A stretch of DNA of 64,000 bases from contig JAUNSK010000009.1 in assembly GCA_030539275.1 (NCBI GenBank), forward strand, positions 1-64,000. The letters run 5' to 3'. Both the position numbers and the translations under genes were made by a program. Under the pieces are notes generated by a model that worked only from the letters and a program-made list of their open reading frames with translations, was not told where the DNA came from and did not search any database. Within the stretch, counting starts at the first letter, position 1. Every line of letters starts with the position of its first letter. Source of the DNA: Oscillospiraceae bacterium. GTDB lineage: Bacteria > Bacillota > Clostridia > Oscillospirales > Ruminococcaceae. Positions 8,290 to 17,526 of this stretch are shown one piece after another.

Positions 8290-9255
8290 ATGTACTTAAT
8301 GCAGGGATTTTTCAAGAAACCTTACAGATATGCTTTGATTTATTCGTGTGTACTTATCTTATTTACCGTCTACGTTCTGCTTGATACTTTTGTGATTCCT
8401 CACAGACAGGAGAAAGCCAAAGATCCTCACAGCGTGACAGACGTATGCAGCACAGACAACAGTATGTGTATATCATCTGCTGCTGCCCGGACTGACAGCA
8501 GCAAAGCTGAAACTGCAGGTAATAACTATACAGTGACAGACAGCTCATATAAAGACGATAATATAAGTATAGATATTTCAGAAATAAATAAATATGATAC
8601 ACATATCTATATAGCGGATATCAGGCTGTCATCAGCTGATTTACTTAAAACAGCATTTGCAGAAAATACCTTCGGCAGAAATATTAAGGCAAAAACATCT
8701 GAGATCGCACAGGAAAGCAATGCTGTATTTGCTGTAAACGGAGATTACTGCGGTTTCAGGGACTATGGATATGTAATAAGAAATTCAAATGTATACAGAA
8801 ATAAAGCAGGTGACGGTGATGCTCTGATAATAAGCAAAGACGGAACTATGTCTGCGGTTTCAGAAAAAGACAGCGATGCTGAAGAACTGGTACAAAACGG
8901 TGTCGTTCAGGCTCTGTCATTCGGTCCAGTACTTGTAACTGATTCTATGACTGCAGTATCAGAAAACGAGGAAGTCGCAAGGGCTAAAAACAGCAATCCG
9001 AGGACGGCAGTCGGGATGATAGAACCGCTGCATTATATTTTTATTGTAGCAGACGGAAGAACAAGCGAAAGCAAAGGTCTGAGTCTGTACGAGCTTGCCG
9101 GTATCATGGCTGATAAGAGATGTACTTTTGCTTATAATCTCGACGGAGGAGGTTCTTCTGCTATGTGGTTTAACGGGCAGATAATCAATCATCCGACAGA
9201 CGGCAGATCAGAAGGTGAGAGGAGCGTGAGTGATATTGTCTATATCGGATACTGA
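8290..9255 (+). CDS. Phosphodiester glycosidase (NAGPA/DUF2233) family exported protein
   Basis: 321 residues. One N-terminal membrane segment (ALIYSCVLILFTVYVLL, about residues 17-33) acts as a signal anchor, followed by a Ser/Thr/Asp-rich linker to about residue 90. The rest matches the family of human N-acetylglucosamine-1-phosphodiester glycosidase: AVFAVNGDYCGFRDYGYVI, the phrase NPRTAVGM, and the C-terminal YNLDGGGSSAMWFNG. Family members remove sugars from phosphodiester-linked polymers or capsules; the substrate here is unknown. The gene begins one base after the GT2-GtrA gene, so a role on the sugar polymer made by that enzyme is a fair inference. Confidence 0.85.
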   Translation: MYLMQGFFKKPYRYALIYSCVLILFTVYVLLDTFVIPHRQEKAKDPHSVTDVCSTDNSMCISSAAARTDSSKAETAGNNYTVTDSSYKDDNISIDISEINKYDTHIYIADIRLSSADLLKTAFAENTFGRNIKAKTSEIAQESNAVFAVNGDYCGFRDYGYVIRNSNVYRNKAGDGDALIISKDGTMSAVSEKDSDAEELVQNGVVQALSFGPVLVTDSMTAVSENEEVARAKNSNPRTAVGMIEPLHYIFIVADGRTSESKGLSLYELAGIMADKRCTFAYNLDGGGSSAMWFNGQIINHPTDGRSEGERSVSDIVYIGY

Positions 9256-9637
9256 TATAAAGAAAGAACATAAAACATCAGTAATTTATATTATTGTCAC
9301 AGTATTGTGCACAGCAGTAAATCTGATATATTATCAGTTCGGTCATGGAGTCAGTTCAGATCATATGAAATATATGTTTCTGATACCGTTCCTGTCCGGG
9401 ACATGTTTGTTTGAACTCATGGCAGCACTGAAACTTCCGGCGCTTCCCAGATTATCATTCAATCTTCATAACAGCAGTGTGGCAGCCGTTACAACAGGTG
9501 AACTTGTTCATGGAATATGTGAGATAGCAGGGACATCTGCATCTTTTGAGGCAGTATATTTCGTCAGTGCACTTCTGATGGAGATCAGTGCGGCTGTGTT
9601 TTATATACGTTCAGTTATAATGAAAAGAAGCGGGTAA
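9230..9637 (+). CDS. Small integral membrane protein, function unknown
   Basis: 135 residues with about three or four membrane segments: SVIYIIVTVLCTAVNLIYY, MFLIPFLSGTCLFELMAAL, and a C-terminal FVSALLMEISAAVFYI. The start is GTG, 26 bases inside the preceding gene, with GAGAGGAG just upstream. The overlap and same strand suggest translational coupling with the glycosidase gene. No family is recognised. A bidirectional terminator follows. Confidence 0.65.
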   Translation: MILSISDTDIKKEHKTSVIYIIVTVLCTAVNLIYYQFGHGVSSDHMKYMFLIPFLSGTCLFELMAALKLPALPRLSFNLHNSSVAAVTTGELVHGICEIAGTSASFEAVYFVSALLMEISAAVFYIRSVIMKRSG

Positions 9638-9643
9638 ATAAAA

Positions 9644-9692
9644 AAACAGCTTTATCAGACCTGATATGCGGACTGATAAAGCTGTTTGATTT
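9644..9692. terminator. Bidirectional terminator between convergent operons
   Basis: A 15-bp stem (AAACAGCTTTATCAG and its complement) around a 14-nt loop has A residues on one side and T residues on the other. It ends both the plus-strand three-gene operon and the minus-strand rodA operon. Confidence 0.85.
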
Positions 9693-10817
9693 TTATGAAA
9701 ACATTCTGTATTCTTTTTCGTTATGAACTCTTGTACTGAGAACAAATCCAAGCATCACATACATACTTACAAGTGCTGTTCCTCCTGCACTTACAAACGG
9801 GAAAGGTATTCCGATAACCGGCATTACCTTGAAGACCATACCGATATTCATTGTACAATGTGTAAATATAACTGCAAAAGCACCCATACAGATGTTTTTG
9901 CCCAGTTCTTCTCTGGTACGGCGGCTGTCAGCAATGATCTTGAGACAGATATATAACATCAGTGCAATGAGTCCTATACATCCGACAAATCCGAAAGCAT
10001 AGCCTGCATATGAGAAGATAAAATCGTTGTGGATCTCAGGTACATTAAGATGTTCTTCCGAGAAAAGGCCTTTTCCGAAAATTCCTCCCGACGCAAGGGA
10101 ACTAAGCCCCAGATCCTGCTGCCATTCTATTCCTTCCGGGTCACTTCCCGGATTGAACAGTATCATGATTCGTTCCTTCTGGACTGATCCGATAAGATAA
10201 TTCCAGCCTACGTAGATCCCTATAGGAATAAGAAGGAGTGCAAGCAGTATATATCTCATGGGAAGACCTCCGGAATACAGCATTACGACAAACATAACAA
10301 TAAAAACAAGTGCTGTACCATGGTCACCCTGAGCCATTACAAGACCTATCGGTAAAAGACCGTGAATGCAGAGAAGCAGAATATGAAGAGGGTTTGTCAT
10401 GTCATCCTTTACCTTGTACAGATGATAGGAGAACGAGAGAAGAAAACAGATCTTAAGCAGTTCAGCCGGCTGGAATGTTACCGGACCGAGTGCAAGCCAT
10501 GCTACGTCATCAGTTCCTGATACGCCTATTCCGAGAGATGTGAATGTCAGAGCTACAAGACCGAGCGCGGCAGGCATATACAAAAACCATAGTCTGGCTA
10601 TATTTTTGTAGTCGATTGCGCTGATGACAAGACATCCGGCGAGACCTATGAACATTGATATGAGCTGAGTCCTGAAATAGCTTATATCAACAGCATCTCT
10701 GGCAGAAAGTGAATACAGCAGAACAATTCCTGCTGCCGTACACAGACAGACTGCTATGATCAGAAGCTTATCAAGTTTTTTAAAAAATAATAAAACGTTG
10801 TCCAATATATCTTTCAT
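9693..10817 (-). CDS. rodA: SEDS-family peptidoglycan polymerase, RodA-like
   Basis: 374 residues with about ten membrane segments. SEDS proteins polymerise lipid II glycan strands together with a class B penicillin-binding protein. Marks are QPAELLKICFLLSFS, the loop AQGDHGTALVF, the extracellular VPEIHNDFIFSYAG and near the C-terminus GIPFPFVSAGGTALV. The GDxGTA and HNDFIF motifs fit RodA better than FtsW, and no FtsW-specific tail is seen. No cognate PBP gene is next to it. Its ATG overlaps the stop of the Cof-phosphatase gene in an ATGA, so the two are coupled. Confidence 0.88.
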   Translation of the reverse strand: MKDILDNVLLFFKKLDKLLIIAVCLCTAAGIVLLYSLSARDAVDISYFRTQLISMFIGLAGCLVISAIDYKNIARLWFLYMPAALGLVALTFTSLGIGVSGTDDVAWLALGPVTFQPAELLKICFLLSFSYHLYKVKDDMTNPLHILLLCIHGLLPIGLVMAQGDHGTALVFIVMFVVMLYSGGLPMRYILLALLLIPIGIYVGWNYLIGSVQKERIMILFNPGSDPEGIEWQQDLGLSSLASGGIFGKGLFSEEHLNVPEIHNDFIFSYAGYAFGFVGCIGLIALMLYICLKIIADSRRTREELGKNICMGAFAVIFTHCTMNIGMVFKVMPVIGIPFPFVSAGGTALVSMYVMLGFVLSTRVHNEKEYRMFS

Positions 10818-11665
10818 ATTGATGTCCCGGCAGATGCTGCCGCTTTCAGGGTCCTTTCTGATAAATCGTTTCTGTTCTTTTCAAGATATCTGTATACTGT
10901 ATTTATTACTCCGTTTTTATCGTTGCCTTCACACAGATATCTGCCATACTGCTTCATATCATCATTTGCGTTTTCCATTACATAGCTGTAACGGGCGCAG
11001 GAAAGCATCTCTATATCATTATAGTAGTCACCAAATGCCATGGTTTCTTTTTCAGTGATCTTTTGCTGCTGCTGTATCTTTCTCAGTGCACAGCCTTTAT
11101 TTATTCCTCCGTTCATAATATCCATCCAGCTTGCACCTGATACCTGAAGGCTGAGCTTGCTGCCGAATATTTTACTTAGTGCTGCATAGGAATTTGTCTG
11201 CGGGTCCTTTGTGTCACATACCGCGATCTTGAAGATCTCGTCATGTACTTCATCAAGACTTTCGCATATGACGACATTGTTGTAATAGTGACTAAGTGAA
11301 TCAGTTATTCTGGCTTCGCTTTCACGTGTGACATATGTTCCGTTTCTGCCGCAGAGGACAGGGTATGCATTTTCTGTATGTTCGAGTATGTCAAGTATCA
11401 TTGCGAGTGTTGGCCGGGATATTATGCTTATGTCAGTTACTATACCGTCCGTTACAATAAATGCACCGTTGTCACATATAAATGTGGACAGGTCATGATA
11501 GTCACAAAACAGATGGGAAACAGCAGAATATGAGCGGCCGCTTGCGATAACAAATCGTATCCCGTACTGTGCAAGAGTGTGAAGAAGACTGTCAAATTGT
11601 GCGGGTATCTTTTTGTCTGCGTCAAGAAGAGTGCCGTCAATATCGCTGGCAATTAGTTTAACCAT
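10814..11665 (-). CDS. Cof-type HAD-superfamily hydrolase
   Basis: About 283 residues. HAD motif I is at the N-terminus (IASDIDGTLLDA), motif II at FVIASGRSY, and motif IV in AFGDYYNDIEML near residue 220. The large C2 cap between motifs II and III is typical of Cof/YidA sugar-phosphate and flavin-phosphate phosphatases; the substrate is not predictable. An upstream TTG at 11680 directly abuts the AAAGGA ribosome site, so the ATG at 11665 is preferred although its spacing is long. The gene lies between yifB and rodA in one minus-strand operon. Confidence 0.85.
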   Translation of the reverse strand: MVKLIASDIDGTLLDADKKIPAQFDSLLHTLAQYGIRFVIASGRSYSAVSHLFCDYHDLSTFICDNGAFIVTDGIVTDISIISRPTLAMILDILEHTENAYPVLCGRNGTYVTRESEARITDSLSHYYNNVVICESLDEVHDEIFKIAVCDTKDPQTNSYAALSKIFGSKLSLQVSGASWMDIMNGGINKGCALRKIQQQQKITEKETMAFGDYYNDIEMLSCARYSYVMENANDDMKQYGRYLCEGNDKNGVINTVYRYLEKNRNDLSERTLKAAASAGTSI

Positions 11666-11688
11666 ATTTTCTAAATTCAATCCTTTTT

Positions 11689-13224
11689 TTAAGCACCGCC
11701 CTGACTCCAGTATTTCCTGTCGAGAGACCTGTACTGTACGGCCTGTGCTATATGAGTTTTATTGATTACTTCCTTTTTGTCCAGGTCCGCAATAGTCCTT
11801 GCAACCTTAAGTATTCTGTCATAAGCGCGGGCCGACAGCCCCATTTTGTCAAATACATTGCTAAGAATTGCATTTGCAGAATCATTAAGCGGACAGTAAC
11901 GCCGAAGCTTGCCGGCAGTAATGCGGGCGTTGCAGGTAATATCAGTGCCTCTGAAGCGTTCCAGCTGTATTTCTCTGGCCGCCTGTATACGCTTGCGTAT
12001 ATCGGCACTGCATTCTTCTTCTTTTGAGCTCGTCAGACTTTCAAATTCAGCCGGCTCAACCTCTATATGCAGATCAAGTCTGTCCAGAAGAGGTCCTGAG
12101 ATCTTAGAAAGATAATTTGCGACCTGTTTTTGTGAACAGATGCATTTTTTCTTCGGATGACCGAAAAAACCGCAGGGGCACGGATTCATTGCTGCTATCA
12201 GCATAATAGACGAAGGGTAGGTGATCGTGCCAGCTGAGCGGGATATAGTTACCTTCTGATCCTCAAGAGGCTGACGGAGTATTTCAAGCGTGCGTCTGTC
12301 AAACTCTGCAAGCTCATCAAGAAAAAGCAGTCCGTTGTGGGCAAGTGAAATCTCGCCCGGATGAGGTATGCTTCCTCCGCCGGCGAGACCTGCCGATGAT
12401 ATAGTATGGTGAGGCGACCGGAACGGTCTTTTTGTTATAAGAGGCGTGTCCTTCTGAAGGAGACCGGAAATAGAATGTATATTGGTAGTTTCAATTGATT
12501 CCTGAAATGTCATAAGTGGCAGTATTGACGGCATTCGCTTGGCAAGCATGCTCTTTCCGCTGCCGGGACTGCCTATTAGAAGTGCATTGTGTCCTCCTGC
12601 AGCTGCAATTTCAAGGGCAAGTTTAGCACTGTGCTGACCTTTTACATCCCTGAAATCCAGAATATCATTATATGTCGCACCTGAGGCTATGTACTTTGCC
12701 TGTACAGGTATTTTTCCGCCGTCTGTAAAATGCCTTATAACATCCATAATTGATTTTACACCATAAACATGTATTTCGTCAACTACTGATGCCTCAAAAG
12801 CATTATCGGCAGGAACAAATATATTTTTTATTCCGTTTTTTCTTGCTGTAAGCGTCATCGGAAGCACACCGTTGACTCCGCGGACATCTCCGTTTAGTGA
12901 GACCTCACCGATAAAACAGCAGTCATCTGTCATGCCTGTTAAAAAATCCATTGCTTTGAGTACAGCCATGAGAATGGCGATGTCATGGACTGAACCGCTT
13001 TTTTTGGTGTCGGCAGGCGCAAGGTTTACCATGACTCGTGCATTGGGAAACTTGATCCCTGCTGAACGCATGGCTGATTTAATCCTTTCGCGGCTTTCCC
13101 TGACTACCATGTCAGGAAGACCGACAATTTCGAAGACAGGTGTACCTATGCTGATATCCACCTCTGCATAAACAGGGAATGCATTAAGTCCGTACAGACC
13201 CAGAGTATTGATTTTTGCAAACAT
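11689..13224 (-). CDS. comM: YifB/ComM-family Mg chelatase-like AAA+ ATPase
   Basis: 511 residues. The N-terminal domain (residues 1-170) resembles ribosomal S5/Lon domain 2 folds, followed by an AAA+ domain with Walker A GSPGSGKSMLAKRMPS, Walker B LLFLDELAEF and the sensor region AAMNPCPCGFFGHP. A C-terminal helical domain with RAYDRILKVARTIADL follows. Homologue ComM is a helicase that helps branch migration during natural transformation; many non-transformed bacteria also carry it. The cysteines in NPCPCGFFGHPKKKCIC look like a metal-binding loop. The ATG has an AAAGGAA ribosome site. It starts the minus-strand operon ending with rodA. Confidence 0.9.
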   Translation of the reverse strand: MFAKINTLGLYGLNAFPVYAEVDISIGTPVFEIVGLPDMVVRESRERIKSAMRSAGIKFPNARVMVNLAPADTKKSGSVHDIAILMAVLKAMDFLTGMTDDCCFIGEVSLNGDVRGVNGVLPMTLTARKNGIKNIFVPADNAFEASVVDEIHVYGVKSIMDVIRHFTDGGKIPVQAKYIASGATYNDILDFRDVKGQHSAKLALEIAAAGGHNALLIGSPGSGKSMLAKRMPSILPLMTFQESIETTNIHSISGLLQKDTPLITKRPFRSPHHTISSAGLAGGGSIPHPGEISLAHNGLLFLDELAEFDRRTLEILRQPLEDQKVTISRSAGTITYPSSIMLIAAMNPCPCGFFGHPKKKCICSQKQVANYLSKISGPLLDRLDLHIEVEPAEFESLTSSKEEECSADIRKRIQAAREIQLERFRGTDITCNARITAGKLRRYCPLNDSANAILSNVFDKMGLSARAYDRILKVARTIADLDKKEVINKTHIAQAVQYRSLDRKYWSQGGA

Positions 13225-13326
13225 TTTTTAGTTCCTTTCTCTTTGTATATATTTATAATTTGTATATTATATCATAAAATGTAAAATATTACAATATAAA
13301 ATACATCTGTTGTTGTAATAAAACAA

Positions 13327-13356
13327 AAAGACCGTAATTTCAAGATGAAATTACGG
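13327..13356 (-). terminator. Hairpin terminator on the minus strand upstream of yifB/comM
   Basis: An 11-bp perfect stem (CCGTAATTTCA and its complement) with a 3-nt loop is followed, on the minus strand, by TCTTTTTG. No minus-strand gene lies upstream, because rpoB is transcribed the other way. It could attenuate the yifB leader or stop antisense transcripts that run out of the rpoB region. Confidence 0.55.
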
Positions 13357-13383
13357 ACGAAATGACGATTTTAAAATTTTGGA

Positions 13384-13412
13384 TTGACAATCGTGCTGCG
13401 CTGTTGTATAAT
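13384..13412 (+). promoter_or_regulatory. Consensus sigma-A promoter for rpoBC
   Basis: TTGACA at 13384-13389 and TATAAT at 13407-13412 are separated by exactly 17 bases, a perfect consensus housekeeping promoter. The leader to the rpoB start codon is about 170 nt. The presence of a strong promoter here means rpoBC does not depend on an upstream rplJL transcript in this genome segment. Confidence 0.9.
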
Positions 13413-13589
13413 TATATAATGTATCATAATGGCTATTTATGTATCTGTTTTTATTATAATAGTATATCACAGTAAATTTCAAATAGCAATACTTTTGAAG
13501 ATTTATTGCCTGATGATTTAATGGTATTGTCTCAGACAATATTATACAATGGAGAACAGGCTATTAACAAAAAGGAGGACCAAACACCT

Positions 13590-16500
13590 ATGGTGAATGT
13601 CAAGCCTAAGCAGCTCGGAAAGAATGTCAGAATGAGCTTCGGAAAAATTAACGAAGCACTTGAAATGCCTAATCTTATCGAGGTGCAGAAAAATTCTTAC
13701 AAATGGTTTAAAGAGGAGGGACTTAAGGAGGTTTTCCACGATGTAGCGGCTATAACCGACTATAACGGAAACCTGGTTTTAAATTTTGTTGACTATAAGA
13801 TTGATGACACTCCCAAATACTCAATTGCTGAATGTAAAGAACGTGACGTTACTTATGCGGCACCGCTCAGGGTAATTGCTACCCTATGGAATAAAGAGAC
13901 CGGTGACGTTAAGGAAAGCGAAATTTTCATGGGCGATTTTCCGCTTATGACAGACAGCGGCACCTTTGTAATCAATGGTGCAGAGCGAGTAATTGTATCG
14001 CAGCTTGTAAGATCACCTGGTGTTTACTATTCATACGAGAAAGATAAGACAGGTAAAAATCTTTATAAATCGACAGTTATTCCTAACCGCGGTGCATGGC
14101 TTGAATATGAAATGGATTCTAATGATGTTGTCTATGTAAGAATAGACAAGAACAGAAAGATTCCTCTCACAACATTTATCAGAGCACTTGGAATAGGTAC
14201 AGATGAAGAAATTGAAGAGATGTTTGGCTTCGATGAAAGACTCAACCAGACAATTCTGCAGAAGGACGGCACAAAGAATAATTCTGATGCGCTGATTGAT
14301 GTTTACAAAAAGCTGCGTCCGGGTGAACCACCTACTGTTGAAAGTGCTCTTTCACATCTTAATAATCTGTTCTTTGATGCAAAGAGATATGATCTTTGCA
14401 GATTTGGCCGTTATAAATACAACAAAAAATTAGGCATTGCTTCAAGACTGGTCGGTCATGTACTTTCAAGACCTGTTGTAAATTCACTTACAGGCGAATT
14501 TATGGCTGATGAGGGAGATACAATAAGCTTTGAAAAGGCTTGTGAGATCGAACAGGCAGGTGTATACGAAGCATTTGTCAATGTTGACGTAAAGGAAGAC
14601 TATACTACTCCGACAGGTGAGAAAAAGGTCAAGCTTGTTCAGAGAGAAGTTAAAATAATAGGAAACGGCATGGTTGATATAACAGGTTATGTCAGCTTTG
14701 ATGTTTCAAAATACGGTATAAATGAAAAGGTTTCATTCAAGGTTCTCAAGGATATACTTGAAAGCTCTGCTGACGAGGAAGAACTTGAGGAAAATGTCAG
14801 GAAGAGATCAGAGGAACTTGTTCCTAAACACATCATCCTTGATGATATATATGCAACAATAAGCTACTTCCTTAACCTATGCAACGGAATCGGCCTTGTT
14901 GATGATATCGACCACCTTGGAAACAGAAGAATCCGCAGTGTCGGTGAACTTCTTCAGAACCAGTTCAGAATCGGATTTGCAAGAATGGAGAGAGTTATCC
15001 GTGAGAGAATGAACCTTCAGGCTCAGGATATGGATACTATCACTCCTCAGACTCTTGTAAATATCAGACCAATTACTGCAGCAATAAAAGAATTCTTTGG
15101 ATCATCTCCGCTGTCTCAGTTCATGGATCAGACCAATCCTCTTGCTGAGCTTACACATAAGAGACGTCTTTCAGCACTTGGTCCTGGCGGTCTTTCACGA
15201 GACAGAGCCGGATTTGAGGTTCGAGATGTTCACTACAGCCATTACGGAAGAATGTGTCCTATCGAGACTCCTGAAGGTCCTAACATCGGACTTATCTCAT
15301 ATCTTGCAACATTTGCAAGAATCAATGAATATGGATTCATCGAGGCACCTTACAGAAAAGTTGACAAGTCAACAGGCGTTGTAACAAACGAAGTTGTTTA
15401 TATGACAGCTGACATAGAAGATAACTATGTTGTAGCACAGGCAAATGAACCTCTTACTGAGGACGGAAAGTTTGCAAGAGCAAGAGTCAATGCCCGTTAC
15501 AGAGAGAAGATCCTCGAATGCGAAAACGATAAGGTTGATTACATGGATGTATCACCTAAGATGGTTGTATCTGTAGCTACTGCAATGATCCCGTTCCTTG
15601 AAAACGATGATGCGAACCGTGCCCTCATGGGATCAAACATGCAGAGACAGGCAGTTCCGCTTCTTAAAACCGAGAGTCCTATCGTAGGAACAGGTATGGA
15701 ATATAAGGCTGCTGTTGACTCAGGTGTATGTATCGTTTCAGAATATGAAGGTTATGTACAGAGTGTAAGCGCAGATGAAGTTATCATAAAGGATACAGAC
15801 GAGCTTGAACACAAATACAAGCTTACAAAATTCAAACGTTCAAATCAGGGAACATGTATAAACCAGAGACCTATCGTAAGTGTAGGCGAACAGATCAAAA
15901 AGGGTCAGGTTCTTGCTGACGGTCCTGCAACATGTGACGGTGAGATCTCACTCGGTAAAAATGCCCTCATCGGCTTTATGACATGGGAAGGCTATAACTA
16001 CGAGGATGCCGTACTTCTTAACGAAAGACTTGTACGAGAAGATGTTTATACATCTGTTCATATAGAAGAATATGAAATAGAGGCCAGAGATACAAAACTC
16101 GGACCTGAAGAAATAACAAGAGATATCCCTAACGTAGGTGACGATGCTCTCAAGGATCTTGACGAAAACGGTATTATCCGTATAGGTGCTGAGGTCCATG
16201 CAGGTGACATACTTGTAGGTAAGGTAACACCTAAGGGTGAAACAGAACTTACTGCTGAAGAACGTCTGCTCAGAGCTATTTTCGGTGAAAAGGCAAGAGA
16301 AGTCAGAGACAATTCACTTAAGGTACCTCACGGCGAAGCCGGTGTTATTGTTGACGTAAAGATATTTACAAGAGACAACTGCGATGAGCTGAGTCCCGGA
16401 GTAAATATGCTTGTACGCTGCTATATCGCTCAGAAGAGAAAGATCTCTGTCGGAGATAAGATGGCCGGCCGTCACGGAAACAAGGGTGTCGTTTCAAGAA

Positions 16501-17423
16501 TACTTCCTCAGGAAGATATGCCGTTCCTTCCGGACGGAACTCCGCTTGATATAGTTCTTAACCCTCTCGGCGTTCCTTCACGTATGAATATCGGTCAGGT
16601 TCTTGAAGTTCATCTTGGTATGGCCTGCAAGGCACTTGGCTGGAAGATCATGACTCCTGTATTTGACGGTGCTCATGAAGAAGATATCCGTGCATGCTTC
16701 AACGAAGCAGATAAGCATCTCAAACAGGTTGATAATCCTGATATGCTCTTTAACGGTGTTGACTTCAATGAAGACGGCAAGTTTACTCTGTATGACGGAA
16801 GAACAGGTGAACCTTTTGACAATAAGGTTACAGTAGGATATATGTACTATCTTAAACTGCATCACCTTGTAGATGATAAAATCCATGCACGTTCAGTTGG
16901 TCCTTACTCACTTGTTACACAGCAGCCTCTCGGCGGTAAAGCGCAGTTCGGCGGACAGCGTTTCGGTGAGATGGAAGTTTGGGCTCTTGAAGCTTACGGT
17001 GCCGCATATACGCTGCAGGAAATTCTGACAGTCAAGTCAGATGATACTGTAGGACGTGTTAATACCTATGAGGCTATTGTCAAGGGTCAGAATGTACCGA
17101 AGCCAAGCTTCCCTGAAGCATTCAAGGTTCTTATCAAGGAACTTCAGTCACTTGGTCTCGATGTAAGAGTTCTTGATGAAAACAAGGAAGAGATAGATCT
17201 TAAACAGACTTACGATGATGATGATATAATACCACCTCCAGTATCATCCCCTGATGATTCATCTATGCCGAAGGAACCGGACTACTTTGATTCAGAGGAA
17301 GGTGAAGACTCAGGTCTTACCGTTTCTGAAGAAGAAGAGGATCTTGATACCTTTGATGATGACAGCAGCAATATTGAAGACAACTTCAATTTTGATGATC
17401 TGACAAAAGATGAGGATTTTTAA
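13590..17423 (+). CDS. rpoB: DNA-directed RNA polymerase subunit beta
   Basis: 1277 residues from the ATG at 13590, chosen because AAAGGAGG lies 11 bases upstream; an open frame extends 28 codons further back but has no ribosome site. All beta landmarks are present, including the rifampicin region [20 protein letters not shown] followed by [13 protein letters not shown]. There the residues matching E. coli Q513, D516, H526 and S531 are the drug-sensitive type. [16 protein letters not shown] and the C-terminal [19 protein letters not shown] are also intact. The last 70 or so residues form a strongly acidic tail with many Asp and Glu, absent from E. coli beta. It is followed by rpoC after 103 nt. 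Confidence 0.98.
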   Translation: MVNVKPKQLGKNVRMSFGKINEALEMPNLIEVQKNSYKWFKEEGLKEVFHDVAAITDYNGNLVLNFVDYKIDDTPKYSIAECKERDVTYAAPLRVIATLWNKETGDVKESEIFMGDFPLMTDSGTFVINGAERVIVSQLVRSPGVYYSYEKDKTGKNLYKSTVIPNRGAWLEYEMDSNDVVYVRIDKNRKIPLTTFIRALGIGTDEEIEEMFGFDERLNQTILQKDGTKNNSDALIDVYKKLRPGEPPTVESALSHLNNLFFDAKRYDLCRFGRYKYNKKLGIASRLVGHVLSRPVVNSLTGEFMADEGDTISFEKACEIEQAGVYEAFVNVDVKEDYTTPTGEKKVKLVQREVKIIGNGMVDITGYVSFDVSKYGINEKVSFKVLKDILESSADEEELEENVRKRSEELVPKHIILDDIYATISYFLNLCNGIGLVDDIDHLGNRRIRSVGELLQNQFRIGFARMERVIRERMNLQAQDMDTITPQTLVNIRPITAAIKEFFGSSPLSQFMDQTNPLAELTHKRRLSALGPGGLSRDRAGFEVRDVHYSHYGRMCPIETPEGPNIGLISYLATFARINEYGFIEAPYRKVDKSTGVVTNEVVYMTADIEDNYVVAQANEPLTEDGKFARARVNARYREKILECENDKVDYMDVSPKMVVSVATAMIPFLENDDANRALMGSNMQRQAVPLLKTESPIVGTGMEYKAAVDSGVCIVSEYEGYVQSVSADEVIIKDTDELEHKYKLTKFKRSNQGTCINQRPIVSVGEQIKKGQVLADGPATCDGEISLGKNALIGFMTWEGYNYEDAVLLNERLVREDVYTSVHIEEYEIEARDTKLGPEEITRDIPNVGDDALKDLDENGIIRIGAEVHAGDILVGKVTPKGETELTAEERLLRAIFGEKAREVRDNSLKVPHGEAGVIVDVKIFTRDNCDELSPGVNMLVRCYIAQKRKISVGDKMAGRHGNKGVVSRILPQEDMPFLPDGTPLDIVLNPLGVPSRMNIGQVLEVHLGMACKALGWKIMTPVFDGAHEEDIRACFNEADKHLKQVDNPDMLFNGVDFNEDGKFTLYDGRTGEPFDNKVTVGYMYYLKLHHLVDDKIHARSVGPYSLVTQQPLGGKAQFGGQRFGEMEVWALEAYGAAYTLQEILTVKSDDTVGRVNTYEAIVKGQNVPKPSFPEAFKVLIKELQSLGLDVRVLDENKEEIDLKQTYDDDDIIPPPVSSPDDSSMPKEPDYFDSEEGEDSGLTVSEEEEDLDTFDDDSSNIEDNFNFDDLTKDEDF

Positions 17424-17458
17424 AACAGCTAATTATTTGATCGGAATATGAGAGCTTG

Positions 17459-17505
17459 GGGGCAATAAGAAATTCCCGTAAAACGGAGTTTCTTTCGCTT
17501 GCCTC
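17459..17505 (+). promoter_or_regulatory. Two-level hairpin in the rpoB-rpoC spacer
   Basis: GGGGCAA (17459-17465) pairs with TTGCCTC (17499-17505), and inside it AGAAA..TCC pairs with GGA..TTTCT. No T run follows, so this is not a normal terminator. It lies 10 bases before the AGGAGG ribosome site of rpoC and may act in RNA processing or in setting the rpoB to rpoC ratio. That role is inference. Confidence 0.45.
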
Positions 17506-17526
17506 TTATAATAGGAGGATAACGCT

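Noticed and set aside
13506-13589. N-terminal extension of rpoB by 28 residues
   Set aside because: No ribosome site precedes it, while AAAGGAGG fits the ATG at 13590.
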